Origin: Verrucomicrobia bacterium LW23
GTDB taxonomy: Bacteria > Verrucomicrobiota > Verrucomicrobiia > Methylacidiphilales > UBA1321
Reading direction: 5' to 3'
Assembly (NCBI GenBank): GCA_003054695.1
Contig: QAZA01000053.1
Coordinates: 64,517-128,516 of the forward strand
Length of the DNA stretch: 64,000 nucleotides
The notes below the pieces were generated by a model. The model saw only the letters and a list, made by a program, of their open reading frames with translations, was not told the origin of the DNA and ran no database searches. Both the position numbers and the translations under genes were made by a program. Positions 18,710 through 29,384 of the stretch are shown piece after piece; the first letter of the stretch is position 1; every line of letters starts with the position of its first letter.

Positions 18710-19540
18710 ATGAGTGCTTCTCCCTCCGCCGTTCTCGCCGAGCTTCCTAACCCGTTGCAGGATAACACGATTCATACCGCGTCCGTCGCTCACGCCGCTG
18801 CCGCCGCAAATGGCAAGGCGGCGCCGGTGCTTCCCGGGTACGACCTGGCGGAAGAGAATGTGCGCCTGGGCGAGCTGAACGCCGAGCAGCGCGTGGCGTG
18901 GGCGCTGGAGCAGTTTGCGCCGCACATTCTCCTCAGCAGCAGTTTCGGCGCGCAGTCCGCCGTAAGCCTGCATTTGGTGACGGCGCAGTGGCCGGATATT
19001 CCCGTGCTGCTGGTCGACACGGGCTACCTTTTCCCCGAGACGTACCGCTTTATTGACGAGCTGACCGACCGCCTCAAGCTCAACCTCAAGGTCTATGGCC
19101 CGAAGCAAAGCCCGGCCTGGCTGGAGTCGCGCCACGGCAAGCTGTGGGAGGGCGGGCTGGAAGGTATCGAGAAGTACAACGCCATCCACAAAGTGGAGCC
19201 TATGAAGCGCGGCATGCAGGAGCTGGGCGCCCGCGCCTGGATTGCCGGCCTGCGCCGCGACCAGGCCAGCAGCCGCAAGAAGCTGGGCGTGCTCGGCGCC
19301 CAGGACGGTCGCGCCAAGGTGCACCCGATCGTGGACTGGAATGACAGGCAGATCTACGACTACCTGACCAAGCACGGCCTGCCCTACCACCCGCTGTGGG
19401 AGGAAGGCTACGTCTCCATCGGCGACGTGCACACCACGCGCCGCCTTACCGACGGCATGACGGAAGAAGAAACGCGCTTTTTCGGCCTTAAGCGCGAGTG
19501 CGGTATCCACGACCACAGCAGCTCAAACTTCAGCATCTGA
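18710..19540 (+). CDS. cysH: phosphoadenosine phosphosulfate reductase
   Basis: It reduces PAPS to sulfite in assimilatory sulfate reduction. Motifs are [14 protein letters not shown] (nucleotide binding), [29 protein letters not shown] and the catalytic ECGIH near residue 264. The paired CC motifs that bind [4Fe-4S] in APS reductases are absent, so it should be a PAPS-type, thioredoxin-dependent enzyme. It stands alone in this window; no riboswitch was recognised in the 137-bp leader. Confidence 0.9.
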   Translation: MSASPSAVLAELPNPLQDNTIHTASVAHAAAAANGKAAPVLPGYDLAEENVRLGELNAEQRVAWALEQFAPHILLSSSFGAQSAVSLHLVTAQWPDIPVLLVDTGYLFPETYRFIDELTDRLKLNLKVYGPKQSPAWLESRHGKLWEGGLEGIEKYNAIHKVEPMKRGMQELGARAWIAGLRRDQASSRKKLGVLGAQDGRAKVHPIVDWNDRQIYDYLTKHGLPYHPLWEEGYVSIGDVHTTRRLTDGMTEEETRFFGLKRECGIHDHSSSNFSI

Positions 19541-19638
19541 GCATCCGGAGGTTGTTTCCCGGCGCCGATCGCCGCCTCGGCCCGGGGCGGCGCTTGCCGT
19601 TCCCCCGGGGCCAAACTACCTGCCTGCCGGGCGAAGGG

Positions 19639-20307
19639 CTACTTCGCTTCCGCGTCCGGCGCCGCGGCAGCCGGTTTTAGCTTGAAGGTGATGGTGTCGT
19701 CTTCAATCTTGATTTCGTCCAGCGCGTTAATATACGGGGCGATTTCAGGCACCGCCGCCATGCGGGCGCCCAGGTTTTGGCCGTTGAGGGACTTGAGCGC
19801 ACCAGCGTCGAATTTGACGCCCGAGTCACTCTCCAGCGAGACAAACTCCGGGGTCACCAGGTCGCCATCCTTCACAAACTTGAGGCCGGCCTTGCCGTTG
19901 AGGTACTTGCCGCTGAGCAGGAAGTCCGCCCAGGTGCCTTTCACAAACAGGTCCATCGGCAGGCTGCAGGTGACGTAGAGGATGTTGTCTTTAATCTCAA
20001 AATGCGCTTTGCCTTTGGAGCCCGGGAAGCCTTCGACCACCTGGTTCAGCTCGTCGGCGGTCAGCGACAGCTCGCGCACTTCGCCGCGGCGGAACTCGCC
20101 GATGCGCTGGGTGATGTCCTTGAATTCCGTTTCGTCAGCCTGCACCGTGGGTACTGTCATCGGCGACGTGCTGAACACGGTCATCATCTGCGAGTAGCCG
20201 ACGTAGAGGCCGAAGCCGATGGCGCCGATCATGATGACAAAGACGGCAAGAAAGAACATGCAGCCCCAGAATCCGCACCCGCACCCGCTTTTGGGTTTAT
20301 CGCTCAT
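19639..20307 (-). CDS. membrane-anchored protein of unknown function
   Basis: The start is ATG 20307, giving 222 residues. The head is KPKSGCGCGFWGC, followed by one membrane helix (MFFLAVFVIMIGAIGFGLYV). The outside domain has LTADELNQVVEGFPG and alternating hydrophobic strands, and the C-terminal tail is Ala/Pro-rich. I do not recognise a named family. The cysteine-rich head lies on the cytoplasmic side. It is divergent from pdxA with a 269-bp gap that must hold both promoters. Confidence 0.65.
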   Translation of the reverse strand: MSDKPKSGCGCGFWGCMFFLAVFVIMIGAIGFGLYVGYSQMMTVFSTSPMTVPTVQADETEFKDITQRIGEFRRGEVRELSLTADELNQVVEGFPGSKGKAHFEIKDNILYVTCSLPMDLFVKGTWADFLLSGKYLNGKAGLKFVKDGDLVTPEFVSLESDSGVKFDAGALKSLNGQNLGARMAAVPEIAPYINALDEIKIEDDTITFKLKPAAAAPDAEAK

Positions 20308-20576
20308 GAGAAAAATATGCGCAAATGGTTGATGCTGAATGGCCGGCAGGCCCCGCCTCATGGCTGTCACCCGCGACAGCGCCCAGGCAAGGCATGAGAA
20401 TTCCAAGCCGGACCGGGATTGTCGATGGAATTCGAGGAGAGATTTTTACCGGCACACGTGATGTTTCCCACTGCGGGTGCATACCTCATTTACAAGACGC
20501 GCGAAGTCGGAAAATATTGGGGAAAAGCGGGCGTCGCGATCTGCCCTTGTTTGCCCGCTACCCCAGCCCTTCTTCC

Positions 20577-21620
20577 ATGACAGCTCGCGCTTCCTCCTCC
20601 GCCGCAGCCGCTTCCCGGCCCGATTCACGCCCCGTTATCGGCATTACGGTGGGCGATCCCGGCGGAGTGGGGCCGGAGATTATTGAGGCGGCGCTGGCTC
20701 ACCCGCGTCTGCCGCGCTCCTTTCGCTACCGGGTGCTGGGGCGTGAGGCGGCACGCGGGATTGCGCCCGGCCGTAGCACGCGCGCGACGGGGGAGATTGC
20801 CTATGCCGCTCTGCGCGAGGCGGCCGAGTTGCTGCGCACGGGCGAAATCGCCGCCGTTGCCACCGCGCCGATCCAGAAGGAATCGATGGCGCAGGCCGGT
20901 TTTGCCTGGCCCGGCCACACCGAGTTTTTTGCCGCGCAATGCGGCCTGCCGGAGGACGACGCGGTGATGGTGCTGACCGACCGGCGCCTGACAGTGGCGC
21001 TTGTCTCCATCCACGTAAGCGTACGTCGCGCGGTGGATCTCGTGACGCCGCAGCGTATGATCCGCACCACGCTGGAGACGGTGCGCTACCTGGCTGCCAC
21101 GCGGCCGCCCGGGCGCTCGGCGCAAGGGAAAGCCATACGCATTGCTGTGGCGGGCCTTAACCCGCACGCCAGCGAGCACGGGCTGTTTGGCGACGAGGAA
21201 GCGCGCATCATCGGGCCCACCACCCAGGCGCTTGCACGCATCGGCGCCGGCCGGCCGGTGGCGGAGGACTGGGCGCACGTTCCGCCGCGCCTGCTGAGCG
21301 ATCGCAACACGTTGCCGCGCTTTGAGATAAGCGGGCCGCACTCGCCGGATACCGTGTTTCATCGCGCCGTACACGGGGAGTTCGACGCGGTCATCTGCCA
21401 GTATCACGATCAGGGGCTGATCCCCTTCAAGCTGCTTGCGTTCAGCACCGGCGTCAACGTCACCCTCGGCCTCCCGGTCATCCGCACCTCGCCGGATCAC
21501 GGCACGGCGCTGGACCTTGCCGGCACCGGGCGTGCCGACTCCACCAGTATGTTCCGCGCGATAGAGCTGGCGTGCCGGATGGTCAAGGCCGGGTACCGCC
21601 GGCCGGGGGCAATGGCGTAA
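20577..21620 (+). CDS. pdxA: 4-hydroxythreonine-4-phosphate dehydrogenase
   Basis: It oxidises 4-phosphohydroxy-L-threonine in DXP-independent pyridoxal phosphate synthesis. The 347-residue protein has VIGITVGDPGGVGPEII, the PIQKESMAQAGFAWPGHTEF substrate loop, AGLNPHASEHGLFGDEE, and the metal/nucleotide motif YHDQGLIPFKLL. The reading frame is open upstream to 20325, but only ATG 20577 gives the family N-terminus after a short Ala/Ser-rich head. Confidence 0.95.
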   Translation: MTARASSSAAAASRPDSRPVIGITVGDPGGVGPEIIEAALAHPRLPRSFRYRVLGREAARGIAPGRSTRATGEIAYAALREAAELLRTGEIAAVATAPIQKESMAQAGFAWPGHTEFFAAQCGLPEDDAVMVLTDRRLTVALVSIHVSVRRAVDLVTPQRMIRTTLETVRYLAATRPPGRSAQGKAIRIAVAGLNPHASEHGLFGDEEARIIGPTTQALARIGAGRPVAEDWAHVPPRLLSDRNTLPRFEISGPHSPDTVFHRAVHGEFDAVICQYHDQGLIPFKLLAFSTGVNVTLGLPVIRTSPDHGTALDLAGTGRADSTSMFRAIELACRMVKAGYRRPGAMA

Positions 21621-21644
21621 CCTGCCTTGCCGCAGAAGCTTACG

Positions 21645-22472
21645 CTAATCTTCGCTGCCGCCACGGTCGCCGCGGCCGGCCGCCGCGGGGCCGCCGCGCA
21701 GGATGCCGCGTTTGGAGGCGCGGATAAAGGCGATGATGGTGCGGATTTCAGGGACGTCGCACATTTCGGGATCCGCCTCCATTTTCAGCAGCGCCTGCGT
21801 TACATTCAGGCCATCCTCGTACAGCATCTGGTACACGCGCTGCACTTTGCGGATGGTGGCTGTTGCGATGCCGGTGCGGCGCATGCCCACACGGTTAAGG
21901 CCGGACGTATAGTTGGTGCCCACCGCCATAAACCAGGGGGGCAGATCTTTGCCGATACCCGCCTTGCCGCGCATAATGGCCCCCTCGCCCACGCGCACAA
22001 ACTGGTGCACCACGGCCGCGCCGCCCAAAAAGGCGCGGTCGCCGACCTCCACGTAACCAGCTAACAACACGTTGTTTACGATGATAACGCGGTTGCCGAC
22101 GCGGCAATTGTGGGCCACATGCGCCCCGGCCATCAGGTAGCAATCGTCGCCCAAGGTTGTGACGGTGTCGGGCTTGGTGCCGCGGTGGATGGTGACGTAC
22201 TCGCGAATGACGTTGCGCGCGCCAATTTCCACGCGGGAGTTTCCGCCCTTAAAGGAGAGGTCCTGAGGCTCCGCGCCGATGATGGCGCCGTAGCCGATCT
22301 GGTTGCCGGCGCCCAGTACGGAAGCGCCTGTGACGACGGCATTTGCGCGGATTTCGCAATCGTCGCCAATCACGCAGCCTTCGTCGATGGTGGCGCCTGC
22401 ACCCACGCGAACATTGGCGCCCAGTTGCGCGCTGGGGTGGACACACGCGTAGGGATGAATAAGGCTGGTCAT
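21645..22472 (-). CDS. lpxA: acyl-ACP-UDP-N-acetylglucosamine O-acyltransferase
   Basis: It carries out the first step of lipid A synthesis. The 275-residue chain is a left-handed beta-helix of hexapeptide repeats (HPYACVHPSAQLG, VRVGAGATIDEGCVIG and so on). The catalytic His lies in LMAGAHVAHNCRVGN, then GGAAVVHQFVRVGEGAIM and the C-terminal LNRVGMRRTGI helix start. Its presence shows an outer membrane with LPS. The C-terminal end is extended by a Gly/Arg-rich tail. It is convergent with pdxA. Confidence 0.94.
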   Translation of the reverse strand: MTSLIHPYACVHPSAQLGANVRVGAGATIDEGCVIGDDCEIRANAVVTGASVLGAGNQIGYGAIIGAEPQDLSFKGGNSRVEIGARNVIREYVTIHRGTKPDTVTTLGDDCYLMAGAHVAHNCRVGNRVIIVNNVLLAGYVEVGDRAFLGGAAVVHQFVRVGEGAIMRGKAGIGKDLPPWFMAVGTNYTSGLNRVGMRRTGIATATIRKVQRVYQMLYEDGLNVTQALLKMEADPEMCDVPEIRTIIAFIRASKRGILRGGPAAAGRGDRGGSED

Positions 22473-22701
22473 GAAAAAGAGGGGGCTCTCTTTCTACGGC
22501 GATTCGGGCCCAATCAAAAGCCTTTTCTTGGCTGGGTTGGGTGGTGCAGGATCCGCCGCTCGTGCAAGGCCGGGGGTGTTAAGCATGGGGAAGTGGCTGA
22601 TGGGCTGGGTGTTGCGTGTTTTATATTCCCAAGTACACGTCGCATTTTACCTCAATAATTGTGTCAAAAGTCGCTTTGCCAAGAAAAATCTTGCCTTCTA
22701 A

Positions 22702-22730
22702 TTGTAACATTTCCGTCATTCGTACGACAT
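22702..22730 (+). promoter_or_regulatory. candidate Pho box upstream of pstS
   Basis: Three 7-mers spaced by 4 nt, TTGTAAC-ATTT-CCGTCAT-TCGT-ACGACAT, resemble the PhoB half-site CTGTCAT; the middle one matches 6 of 7. They lie 105 bp before the pstS start. The rest of the 362-bp gap after lpxA is AT-rich and shows no gene. Confidence 0.45.
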
Positions 22731-22834
22731 CTCCCCCACTCAGGCTTTCCTCCGTACAGGGCGCCAGGACTCTACTTACTGACACCTGCCTGCTGTCTGT
22801 GCTTTCTGCCAAAAAGAGCTAACTGATTAACTGC

Positions 22835-23809
22835 ATGAAAATCAACAACCTGATCGCGGTCCTCATCGCGTCCACCCTCAGCCTCAGCGCGGCCTTCGCC
22901 GCCGACAAAGTTGAGGTCGATCCGAAGCTTAAGGACTACGCTCCCGTCTCCGGCATCACCGGCAGCCTTAACTCTATCGGTTCGGACTCCCTCAACAACC
23001 TCATGACGTTCTGGGCGGAAGGCTTCAAGGCCAAGTACCCCAACGTTAACATTCAGGTGGAAGGCAAGGGTTCCGCAACCGCGCCTCCCGCGCTGATCGA
23101 AGGCACCGCCCAGCTTGGGCCGATGAGCCGCCCGATGAAGGGTGACGAAATCGACAAGTTCGAGAAGAAGTACGGCTACAAGCCCATTGAGGTGAAGGTG
23201 GCGATCGACGCGCTGGCCGTGTTTGTGCACAAGGATAACCCCATCAAGAGCCTCGGCCTTGATCAGGTTGACGGTATCTTCTCCTCCACCTTCAAGGCTG
23301 GCGGCAAGGATATCGCCACCTGGGGCGCCCTGGGTCTGACCGGCGAATTCGCCTCCCGTCCGATCTCCTCCTTCGGCCGTAACAGCGCCTCCGGCACCTA
23401 CGGCTTCTTTAAGGAGCACGCGCTGAAGAAGGGTGACTTCAAGGCCACCGTCAAGGAGCAGCCCGGTTCGTCCGCCGTGGTGCAGAGCATTGCCGAAGAC
23501 CTGTATGCGATTGGCTACTCGGCCATCGGTTACAAGACGGCTGGCGTGCGCGCGCTGCCCCTCTCCGCCAAGGCCGACGGCAAGGCGTTTGAGCCCACCC
23601 TGGACAACTGCCTCAGCGGCGACTACCCCCTGTCGCGCTTCCTGTACATCTATGTGAACAAAGCCCCCGGCAAACCCCTCGACCCGCTCACCCTCCAGTT
23701 CCTGACCTTCGTTCTCTCCAAGGAAGGCCAGATCGTGGTGGTGAAGGACGGCTACTACCCGCTGCCCGCGGACGTGGCCGACGAGACCATCGCCGAGCTG
23801 ACCAAGTAA
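22835..23809 (+). CDS. pstS: phosphate ABC transporter substrate-binding protein
   Basis: It binds inorganic phosphate in the periplasm. The 324-residue precursor has a Sec signal ([17 protein letters not shown], cleavage before AD). The phosphate-site segments of the PstS/SphX type are [40 protein letters not shown] and [15 protein letters not shown] 334-bp gap with a large hairpin separates it from pstC, which may set a higher level of PstS than of the membrane parts. Confidence 0.95.
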   Translation: MKINNLIAVLIASTLSLSAAFAADKVEVDPKLKDYAPVSGITGSLNSIGSDSLNNLMTFWAEGFKAKYPNVNIQVEGKGSATAPPALIEGTAQLGPMSRPMKGDEIDKFEKKYGYKPIEVKVAIDALAVFVHKDNPIKSLGLDQVDGIFSSTFKAGGKDIATWGALGLTGEFASRPISSFGRNSASGTYGFFKEHALKKGDFKATVKEQPGSSAVVQSIAEDLYAIGYSAIGYKTAGVRALPLSAKADGKAFEPTLDNCLSGDYPLSRFLYIYVNKAPGKPLDPLTLQFLTFVLSKEGQIVVVKDGYYPLPADVADETIAELTK

Positions 23810-23910
23810 GCAGTCCAGTCCTCGCCTCCCGGTTCGGTCGGCCCCGCCCCTGCGGCCGCGCCGGGTTGCGGTTTCGTTTCGATATCTTCTCACGTCTCCA
23901 GTAAACGTCA

Positions 23911-23971
23911 GTCTCAGGCGCGGGAGGGCCCGGTTTCATGTCCGGCTGCCCTCCCGTGTCCTGCCTGAGAC
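23911..23971 (+). terminator. large stem-loop between pstS and pstC
   Basis: GTCTCAGGC (23911-23919) pairs with GCCTGAGAC (23963-23971). Inside it GGGAGGGC (23922-23929) pairs with GCCCTCCC (23948-23955), with a further CCGG/CCGG. There is no T run. It could act as an mRNA 3'-end stabiliser or a partial stop. The rest of the gap (23810-24143) holds no gene. Confidence 0.6.
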
Positions 23972-24143
23972 AGGTAATTACCGTTTAATGCCGGGCCAGG
24001 TCTTTTTCGCTCGTCCGTTTATAATCTGGTCCGATACATAGATCTATTCCTTCAATCGCAATCAGTCTCTTTCTCTACACGTAACGCATCAGGATTCCCG
24101 CCGTACTCTTCTCCGCGACACAACGTCTCCTTCCTTCACACTT

Positions 24144-26633
24144 ATGTCCGAGTCTAACGTTCCGTCCGCCTCCGATTCGCCTTCCTCGCCGGCACCCAAA
24201 CGGGAGCGCAAGCCTACGCCGGCCCGGTTTCTGGTATCCCCCGTTACGCTGTGGATCGACTTCCTGATGACGTGGGTCATCAAGGTGGGCGGCATTGGTG
24301 TAATTGTGGCGGTTATCGGCATTATGGTGTTCATCACCTGGCAGGTGTTGCCTCTCTTTAGCGGCGCCTCCATCCAGCCGCATGACGAAGTGAAAATGAC
24401 GATGCCCAACCCGGCGGTTGTGGGTATGGACGAGTGGGGCGAGCTGCCCTTTGCCTACGATGGCGATCGCACGTTTGAGTTCTACGACGCCCACGGCAAG
24501 AACCCCCCGCAGAAGGTGACGATTGCGCTGCCCGAAGGCGAGAAGGTGACGGCCACCCGTTACTTTCCGGAGAAGTACAGCCTCGTCATTGCAACCGACA
24601 AAGGCAACGTTGGGCAGATTAAAGTGCGCTACGACGCAGAGTATAAAGATGGCCGGCGTACCGTGGTGGGTCGCGCCGAGCTGGGCACCCTTGAGCCCCT
24701 GATCGATCTCCCCGCCGAAGCCGCTGCCGAAGCCAACCCGGCCACGGCCAGCCCGGCGCCCGCGCCCGGCACGCCCGCTCCGGCCACGCCCGGCTCGGAA
24801 ACCCCGGCGGCGCCCGCTCCGGCCCCTACGCCCGCCACCGCGGCGGTTGCCGCGCAGACTTCCACGAAGATTACGGTGATCGACCGGGGCGCCGGCGAAT
24901 CCAACGCGCTTGTCGGCGCCATCCTCAAGGTGGGGGAGAAGCGTGAGTTACGCGCCATCACCTTCAAGGCCAAGCGCAGCATCCGCGGCGCCGGCAAAAT
25001 GACGCTGGATCAGCGCTATGATCTCACCGGCCAGCTGAAGGCCGCCCCCGCCCAGCTGCTCGTCCCCAGCACGGCCGACGCGCTGATTGTGGCCGACGAC
25101 AGCGGCCAGGTCAGCTACTTCTTCCAGGACGGCGACAAGTTTGAGCTGCGTCAGTCCTTCCAGCCGTTCGCGGACTCGACCGGGAGCAAGGCCATCGCCC
25201 GCATGGACTTTATCTTTGGCGACGTGTCGATCGTCTTTTCCGGAGAGAACGGCCAGAGCCGTGTATTCAGCCTTTGCATCCCCGCGGAGAACAACCCGGA
25301 GCAAAAGCGCATCTTTGCGCTGACCAAGGAGTTTCCTCCCCTGGCCGGCCCCGCGACGTTTTTCGCCTCCAGCCAGCGCAACAAGGCGTTCCTGACCGGC
25401 AGCGGCAAGCAGGCCTCCCTGCGCTACACTACGACGGAGACGATCCGCTGGGAAAAGAACCTGGATTTTGACATCAGGCAGGGCATCATCGGCGCCAAGT
25501 ACGAGAACCTCGCCTTCCTGGACGCTTCTAACGTTCTGCACGTGTACGAGTTGCACGATCCGCACCCCGAGGCCGGCTTCAACGCCTTCTTCGGCAAGCT
25601 GTGGTACGAAGGCCTTGCGGGCCCCGAGTACAGCTACCAGAGCACGGGCGGCACCGACGAGTTCGAGCCGAAGCTTTCGCTCATCCCGCTCATCTGGGGC
25701 TCCATCAAGGGCACGCTCTGCGCGCTGATCTTCGCCGTGCCGATTGCGCTGACGGCCGCTATCTACACCTCGCAGTTCCTGGATCCCAACCTCAAGCGCA
25801 TCGTCAAGCCGACGATGGAGATCATGGCCTCGCTGCCCTCCGTCGTGCTGGGCTTCCTGGCCGCGCTGTGGGTGGCGCCCCGTGTAGCGGACCGCGTGCC
25901 CTCGCTGCTCCTCATCCTGGTGCTGATTACCCTCTGCCCGTTGCTGTTCGGCTGGATCTGGAACAAGATCCCGAAGATTTACCGCCTGTGGATGCGCCCG
26001 GGCTGGGAGTGGTCGCTGATGCTGCCGCTGCTGGTCGTCCTTTGCGTCATTGGCTGGAACCTCGGGCCGTATTTTGAGGAGATTGCCTTTGTCTATGTGG
26101 ACCCGAACACGGGCCAGCGCTACGCCGACTTTGGCCTGTGGTGGAAGCACACCACTGGCGGCGGTTACGATCAGCGTAACAGCATGGTTGTCGGCTTTAT
26201 GATGGGCTTTGCGGTCATCCCGATCATCTTCACCATCGCCGAGGACTCCCTCTCCAACGTGCCGGCCGGCCTGCGCAGCGCCAGCCTGGCCCTGGGCGCC
26301 ACCCGCTGGCAGACGGCCTGGGAAGTGGTGCTGCCTATCGCCTCCGCCGGTATCTTCTCGGCCCTGATGATCGGCCTGGGCCGCGCGGTGGGTGAGACGA
26401 TGATTGTGGTGATGGCCACCGGCAACACGCCGCTGATGGATTTCAACCTCTTCTCCGGCATGCGCACGCTCTCGGCCAACATTGCCGTGGAGCTGCCCGA
26501 AGCGCCGCAGTTCTCCACCCACTACCGCGTGCTCTTCCTCGGCGCTCTCTTGCTCTTTCTGCTGACGTTCGTCGTCAACACACTGGCGGAGTTCCTGCGC
26601 AACCACCTGCGCGAGAAATACAAGGGCATCTAA
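24144..26633 (+). CDS. pstC: phosphate ABC transporter permease, long PstC
   Basis: The 829-residue membrane permease of the Pst importer is far longer than the ~320 residues of E. coli PstC. A first helix (VIKVGGIGVIVAVIGIMVF) near residue 50 is followed by ~450 exported residues with an Ala/Pro linker (near 195-235) and beta-propeller-like repeats. The permease domain starts near residue 515: SLIPLIWGSIKGTLCALIFA, MEIMASLPSVVLGFLAALW, and the EAA-type loop SLALGATRWQTAWEVVLP. Long PstC forms are known in some proteobacteria. It is followed by pstA after 88 bp. Confidence 0.9.
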   Translation: MSESNVPSASDSPSSPAPKRERKPTPARFLVSPVTLWIDFLMTWVIKVGGIGVIVAVIGIMVFITWQVLPLFSGASIQPHDEVKMTMPNPAVVGMDEWGELPFAYDGDRTFEFYDAHGKNPPQKVTIALPEGEKVTATRYFPEKYSLVIATDKGNVGQIKVRYDAEYKDGRRTVVGRAELGTLEPLIDLPAEAAAEANPATASPAPAPGTPAPATPGSETPAAPAPAPTPATAAVAAQTSTKITVIDRGAGESNALVGAILKVGEKRELRAITFKAKRSIRGAGKMTLDQRYDLTGQLKAAPAQLLVPSTADALIVADDSGQVSYFFQDGDKFELRQSFQPFADSTGSKAIARMDFIFGDVSIVFSGENGQSRVFSLCIPAENNPEQKRIFALTKEFPPLAGPATFFASSQRNKAFLTGSGKQASLRYTTTETIRWEKNLDFDIRQGIIGAKYENLAFLDASNVLHVYELHDPHPEAGFNAFFGKLWYEGLAGPEYSYQSTGGTDEFEPKLSLIPLIWGSIKGTLCALIFAVPIALTAAIYTSQFLDPNLKRIVKPTMEIMASLPSVVLGFLAALWVAPRVADRVPSLLLILVLITLCPLLFGWIWNKIPKIYRLWMRPGWEWSLMLPLLVVLCVIGWNLGPYFEEIAFVYVDPNTGQRYADFGLWWKHTTGGGYDQRNSMVVGFMMGFAVIPIIFTIAEDSLSNVPAGLRSASLALGATRWQTAWEVVLPIASAGIFSALMIGLGRAVGETMIVVMATGNTPLMDFNLFSGMRTLSANIAVELPEAPQFSTHYRVLFLGALLLFLLTFVVNTLAEFLRNHLREKYKGI

Positions 26634-26721
26634 CGCGGGTGCCTTCCGCCTCTTCATCCTTCTCACAGATACTGTCGTCACTTCACCTTGCGCTCTTCCC
26701 CCTTCCTCCAGTCACACCACC

Positions 26722-28416
26722 ATGAGCAAGAATCCTGAAATCAAAGCCGTGGGTACGGCTTTCCAGTCCGGCAGCCGTGCGGGCGAGAACTTTGTATGGC
26801 TCACCTCCATGGGCCTGGCTATCGGCCTGACGCTCGTTACCAGCCTGCTTGCGCTGATTCTCTGGGAGGGCCTCACGGTCTTCTGGCCGCAACGCGTGGC
26901 GGTTTTCCAGCTGGTGGACGGCAGCACCGCCGGTATTGCCGGCAAAACGACCCTTGCCGGCGAGGTTGTGGACTATCGCACCAAGGTCAACCACGTCATC
27001 GGCAAGGCTTTTGAGCAGGAGTACCAGCTGTTTGTTGGCAACAAGGATACCTACGGCTTTAACTTCAAGTTTGTGGATGCCAACGCCATCAAGAGCAAGG
27101 AGTACCTGAACGACTACATCGTGGCCGAGCGCCTGGAGAACGGACGCTTGATCGGCGTGCCCGTGGCGATTGCAATGAAGGATGGCTCCACAATCCCCGC
27201 AAACTCCCCCGAGTTTGCGCACAAGCTGGAGGAGATGGTGACCGGCTACAACGCCCAGCGCGCCAAGATCCTGAGAATCGAGAAGTACCGCATTGGCGAC
27301 ATCAACTACGAGATGGAAGGCCTGCGCCTGCAGGAAAAGGGCGTCCGCCGCCGCGCCGCCGGCGACAAGGCCAAGGAGGAAGCCGGCCTGGCCCCCATCC
27401 GCGAGCGCGAAGCGCAGCTGAAGAAAGAGTACGAAGTGCTGGCCGCCGAAGCCAAAGCGCTCCGCGACGGCCTTGTGGGCAACAACCTGGTGCTGCGCCT
27501 GGCCGGAGGCGAGGAGTACCGGCAGCCCATCGGCGCCATGCTGGAGTTTTACTACCCCAACCAGCTCGGCTTCTTCGGCAAGGTCAGCATGTTCTTCCAC
27601 CGCATGTGGAATTTTGTGAGCCAGGACCCTCGCGAGGCCAACACCGAGGGCGGCATCTTCCCCGCCATTTTCGGCACCTTTGTGATGACCCTGCTGATGA
27701 GCGTGGCCGTTACCCCGTTCGGCGTCATCGCCGCCGTGTACCTGCGCGAGTACGCCAAACAGGGCGTGGTGGTGCAGCTGGTCCGCATCTCCGTCAACAA
27801 CCTGGCGGGCGTTCCGTCCATCGTTTACGGCGTCTTTGGCCTGGGCTTCTTCGTCTACTTTGTGGGCGGTAACATCGACCACTGGTTCTTTTACGAGAGC
27901 CTGCCGACCCCGACAGTGGGCACCGGCGGCATCATGTGGGCGGCGCTCACGCTGTCGCTGCTTACATTGCCGGTCGTGATTGTGGCGACGGAAGAGGCTC
28001 TCGCCGCCGTCTCCCGCGGCACGCGCGAGGCGGCCCTGGCCTGCGGCGCCAGCAAATGGCAAACGATCCAGCGCGTGGTGCTCCCCAGCGCGGCTCCCGG
28101 CATCCTCACGGGCCTGATCCTGGCCATGGCGCGCGGCGCGGGCGAGGTTGCGCCGCTCATGCTTGTCGGCGTCGTTAAGCTGGCGCCCAGCCTGCCGTTG
28201 GATACCACCTTCCCCTTCATTCACCCGGAGCGCAAATTCATGCACCTGGGCTTCCACATCTACGACCTGGGCTTCCAGTCCCCCGACGCGGAAGCGGCCA
28301 AGCCAATGGTGTTTGCCACCACGCTGCTCCTGATCACACTGGTTGTCGTGCTGAACCTCGGCGCGATTATGATTCGTAATCACCTGCGCAAAAAGTACGC
28401 CGCCGGCACGTTCTAA
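26722..28416 (+). CDS. pstA: phosphate ABC transporter permease, long PstA
   Basis: The 564-residue second permease of the Pst importer starts with one helix ([18 protein letters not shown]). An outside region of ~260 residues follows, with a coiled-coil-like charged part (residues ~170-250). The permease domain has [40 protein letters not shown], and the EAA loop [21 protein letters not shown]. Like PstC it carries an enlarged exported domain. It lies between pstC and pstB. Confidence 0.92.
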   Translation: MSKNPEIKAVGTAFQSGSRAGENFVWLTSMGLAIGLTLVTSLLALILWEGLTVFWPQRVAVFQLVDGSTAGIAGKTTLAGEVVDYRTKVNHVIGKAFEQEYQLFVGNKDTYGFNFKFVDANAIKSKEYLNDYIVAERLENGRLIGVPVAIAMKDGSTIPANSPEFAHKLEEMVTGYNAQRAKILRIEKYRIGDINYEMEGLRLQEKGVRRRAAGDKAKEEAGLAPIREREAQLKKEYEVLAAEAKALRDGLVGNNLVLRLAGGEEYRQPIGAMLEFYYPNQLGFFGKVSMFFHRMWNFVSQDPREANTEGGIFPAIFGTFVMTLLMSVAVTPFGVIAAVYLREYAKQGVVVQLVRISVNNLAGVPSIVYGVFGLGFFVYFVGGNIDHWFFYESLPTPTVGTGGIMWAALTLSLLTLPVVIVATEEALAAVSRGTREAALACGASKWQTIQRVVLPSAAPGILTGLILAMARGAGEVAPLMLVGVVKLAPSLPLDTTFPFIHPERKFMHLGFHIYDLGFQSPDAEAAKPMVFATTLLLITLVVVLNLGAIMIRNHLRKKYAAGTF

Positions 28417-28457
28417 CGCGCTGCCGCCCCAACCCGTACTTGACACACCCTACCACC

Positions 28458-29351
28458 ATGTCCACCAATACCAGGTCGACCGACGAAGCCAAGCCCCTGA
28501 CGTCTCATCCCCGGGCGCACAACAAAGGTACTTCCTCCACCACGACGTCCGAGGAAGGCCTGATTCAATGGAACGAACTGATGCCGCAGGACAACCCGAT
28601 CCCTTACATCCGCGTCAAGGATTTCTCCTTCTTCTACGGCCCCAAGCAGGCGATTTTTGACGTCAACATGGACATGGGCAAGAACCGCATCACCGCTCTC
28701 ATCGGGCCGTCGGGCTGCGGCAAGTCCACTCTGCTGCGCAACATCAACCGCATGAACGACCTGGTGGAGAACGTCCGCCACAAGGGCGACATCACGATCG
28801 ACGACGACAGCATCTACGATCCCTCGATCGAGATCATCTCCCTGCGCAAACGCATCGGCATGGTGTTCCAGAAGTCTAACCCCTTCGCCACCAGCATTTA
28901 CGAGAACGTCATCTTCGCGCTTCGCGTGGCCGGCCGCAACAACCGCAAGGAGCTGGACGAAGTCGTCGAGCGCAGCCTGCGCGGCGCCGCCCTGTGGGAC
29001 GAAGTGAAGGACCGCCTGCACAGCAGCGCCATGGGCCTCTCCGGCGGCCAGATGCAGCGTCTCTGCATCGCCCGCGCCATCGCCAACCGCCCCGACGTGC
29101 TGCTGATGGACGAACCCTGCGCCGCCCTGGATCCGATCGCCACCGTCAAGATCGAAGAGCTGATGCTGGAGCTGAAGAAGGAGTTCACCATCGTCATCGT
29201 CACCCACAACATGCAACAGGCCGGCCGCTGCAGCGACTACACCGCCTTCATGTACCTGGGCAAACTGATGGAATTCGGCACCACCCAGCAGATTTTTACC
29301 AACCCCAAGGTGAAGAAGACGGAAGAATACGTGGCGGGCAAGATGGGGTAG
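28458..29351 (+). CDS. pstB: phosphate ABC transporter ATP-binding protein
   Basis: This is the ATPase of the Pst importer. Walker A is GPSGCGKST, the signature [16 protein letters not shown], Walker [14 protein letters not shown], and the switch His is in [14 protein letters not shown] 28458 gives 297 residues including a ~45-residue N-terminal extension; a TTG at 28440 is the upstream alternative. It ends the pst cluster; no phoU follows, and a strong terminator lies 33 bp after the stop. Confidence 0.95.
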   Translation: MSTNTRSTDEAKPLTSHPRAHNKGTSSTTTSEEGLIQWNELMPQDNPIPYIRVKDFSFFYGPKQAIFDVNMDMGKNRITALIGPSGCGKSTLLRNINRMNDLVENVRHKGDITIDDDSIYDPSIEIISLRKRIGMVFQKSNPFATSIYENVIFALRVAGRNNRKELDEVVERSLRGAALWDEVKDRLHSSAMGLSGGQMQRLCIARAIANRPDVLLMDEPCAALDPIATVKIEELMLELKKEFTIVIVTHNMQQAGRCSDYTAFMYLGKLMEFGTTQQIFTNPKVKKTEEYVAGKMG

Positions 29352-29384
29352 AGCGGAGCGTCCACAGGGGGTTTTAGCACATGT

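Noticed and set aside
24948-28446. Long minus-strand frames opposite pstC and pstA
   Set aside because: They are antisense to clear Pst permeases and composed of His/Gln/Ala/Gly-rich nonsense without motifs.
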